From an uncultured Hyphomicrobiales bacterium (GTDB taxonomy: Bacteria > Pseudomonadota > Alphaproteobacteria > Rhizobiales > Beijerinckiaceae): 7,618 nucleotides of DNA. A model generated the notes under the pieces. It ran no database searches. It was not told the DNA's origin and worked only from the letters and a program-made list of their open reading frames with translations. The stretch is taken from contig CAIZGQ010000280.1 of the NCBI GenBank assembly GCA_903932565.1, positions 1-7,618 on the forward strand, given 5' to 3'. Positions 7,394 to 7,618 of the stretch are shown here, in pieces (position 1 is the stretch's first letter; each line of letters opens with the position of its first letter). The position numbers and the translations under genes were made by a program.

Positions 7394-7398
7394 GGAGG
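7394..7398 (+). promoter_or_regulatory. Ribosome binding site of the right-edge gene
   Basis: GGAGG is followed after five bases by the ATG at 7404. This is the strongest initiation signal on the plus strand in the region and is the main reason for calling a gene there although it is cut by the window edge. Confidence 0.75.
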
Positions 7399-7403
7399 AC
7401 GTC

Positions 7404-7618
7404 ATGGCCCGGTTTTCACAGTCTTTGGCAAACAAGTTTGCAGAGAGCGACTTCCTCAAGGTCATCGCGACCGTGCTGGCAACGCTCGGCCTTGGCATCG
7501 GGGTTGCGGCCGCGACGATCTCTGCCGCGCACAGTGACCCGGGTCTGCGCCCCTTGACCATTCATCGCGGAGTCCAGGTCACGAAAGCCTTCGGGCCGGA
7601 TGACGAGGATTGCATTTA
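7404..7618 (+). CDS. Unrecognised protein with N-terminal membrane/signal segment (3' truncated by window edge)
   Basis: An ATG at 7404 with GGAGG five bases upstream opens a frame of 71 complete codons that runs off the right edge without a stop. The N-terminus has a basic/polar stretch (M-A-R-F-S-Q-S-L-A-N-K) and then a hydrophobic segment at residues 20-42 (V-I-A-T-V-L-A-T-L-G-L-G-I-G-V-A-A-A-T), rich in Gly and Ala with a G-x-G-x-G pattern. A hydrophilic region follows, ending in an acidic D-D-E-D-C-I. The segment could be a membrane anchor or an uncleaved signal; the late onset of hydrophobicity favours an anchor, with the C-terminal part probably outside the cytoplasm. I do not recognise the family. 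It is divergent from the helicase operon and may share regulation through the intergenic region. Confidence 0.65.
   Translation, partial: MARFSQSLANKFAESDFLKVIATVLATLGLGIGVAAATISAAHSDPGLRPLTIHRGVQVTKAFGPDDEDCI

Larger units (their letters stand above)
7175..7403. other. Divergent intergenic region between the helicase operon and the right-edge gene
   Basis: A 229-base stretch separates the helicase start (minus) from the right-edge gene start (plus). It should hold the promoters for both. I see no convincing -35/-10 pair on either strand, no tRNA-like or T-tract terminator structure, and no protein-like reading frame. It does contain four short inverted repeats, at 7176-7190, 7228-7241, 7309-7327 and 7356-7378, listed separately. 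No alphaproteobacterial SOS box (GTTC-N7-GTTC) was found on either strand. Confidence 0.7.

Noticed and set aside
7175..7403. SOS box upstream of the repair operon
   Set aside because: I checked the GTTC occurrences at 7229, 7253 and 7384 and the GAAC at 7237; none has a partner at the N7 spacing used by alphaproteobacterial LexA.
6605..7537. Plus-strand open frame (310 codons) running through the helicase start and intergenic region
   Set aside because: It mostly shadows the helicase N-terminus, has low-complexity Arg/Gln composition, and conflicts with the better-supported start at 7404.

Overview
The window looks like chromosomal DNA from an alphaproteobacterium, most likely in the Hyphomicrobiales. 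It is GC-rich, codes on both strands, and carries a PodJ-type polarity protein (long cytoplasmic coiled coil, one membrane segment, periplasmic SEL1 repeats) next to a 'ligase-associated' helicase/phosphoesterase pair. The genus cannot be resolved from the sequence. No rRNA, tRNA, CRISPR array, insertion sequence or phage gene was seen.

Layout. (1) Bases 1-3927, plus strand: the 3' part of a very large gene for a PodJ-like, SEL1-repeat polarity/localization factor. The reading frame is already open at base 1, so the true start lies outside. (2) After a 12-base convergent gap come two minus-strand genes that overlap by 20 bases and read leftwards from 7174. The first is an Lhr-Core-type DEXH helicase of 847 residues (7174-4631). 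The second is the PdeM-type metallophosphoesterase of 236 residues (4650-3940). Both start with GTG, and the overlap suggests translational coupling. (3) A 229-base divergent intergenic region (7175-7403) holds several short inverted repeats but no gene that I can support. (4) From 7404 to the right edge runs the 5' end of an unrecognised plus-strand gene with a strong ribosome binding site and an N-terminal hydrophobic segment.

How they work together. The helicase and phosphoesterase belong to a known bacterial DNA-repair gene set (Lhr-Core helicase, metallophosphoesterase, SNM1-like exonuclease, ATP-dependent DNA ligase). Only the helicase/nuclease half is here; the gene on the upstream side of the helicase is divergent and unrelated, so ligase and exonuclease, if present, are elsewhere. 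The PodJ-like gene is convergent with this pair and functionally separate. Most of the window is well-explained known biology. The less explained parts are the intergenic dyads, the truncated right-edge gene, and the domain variation in the PodJ-like protein.
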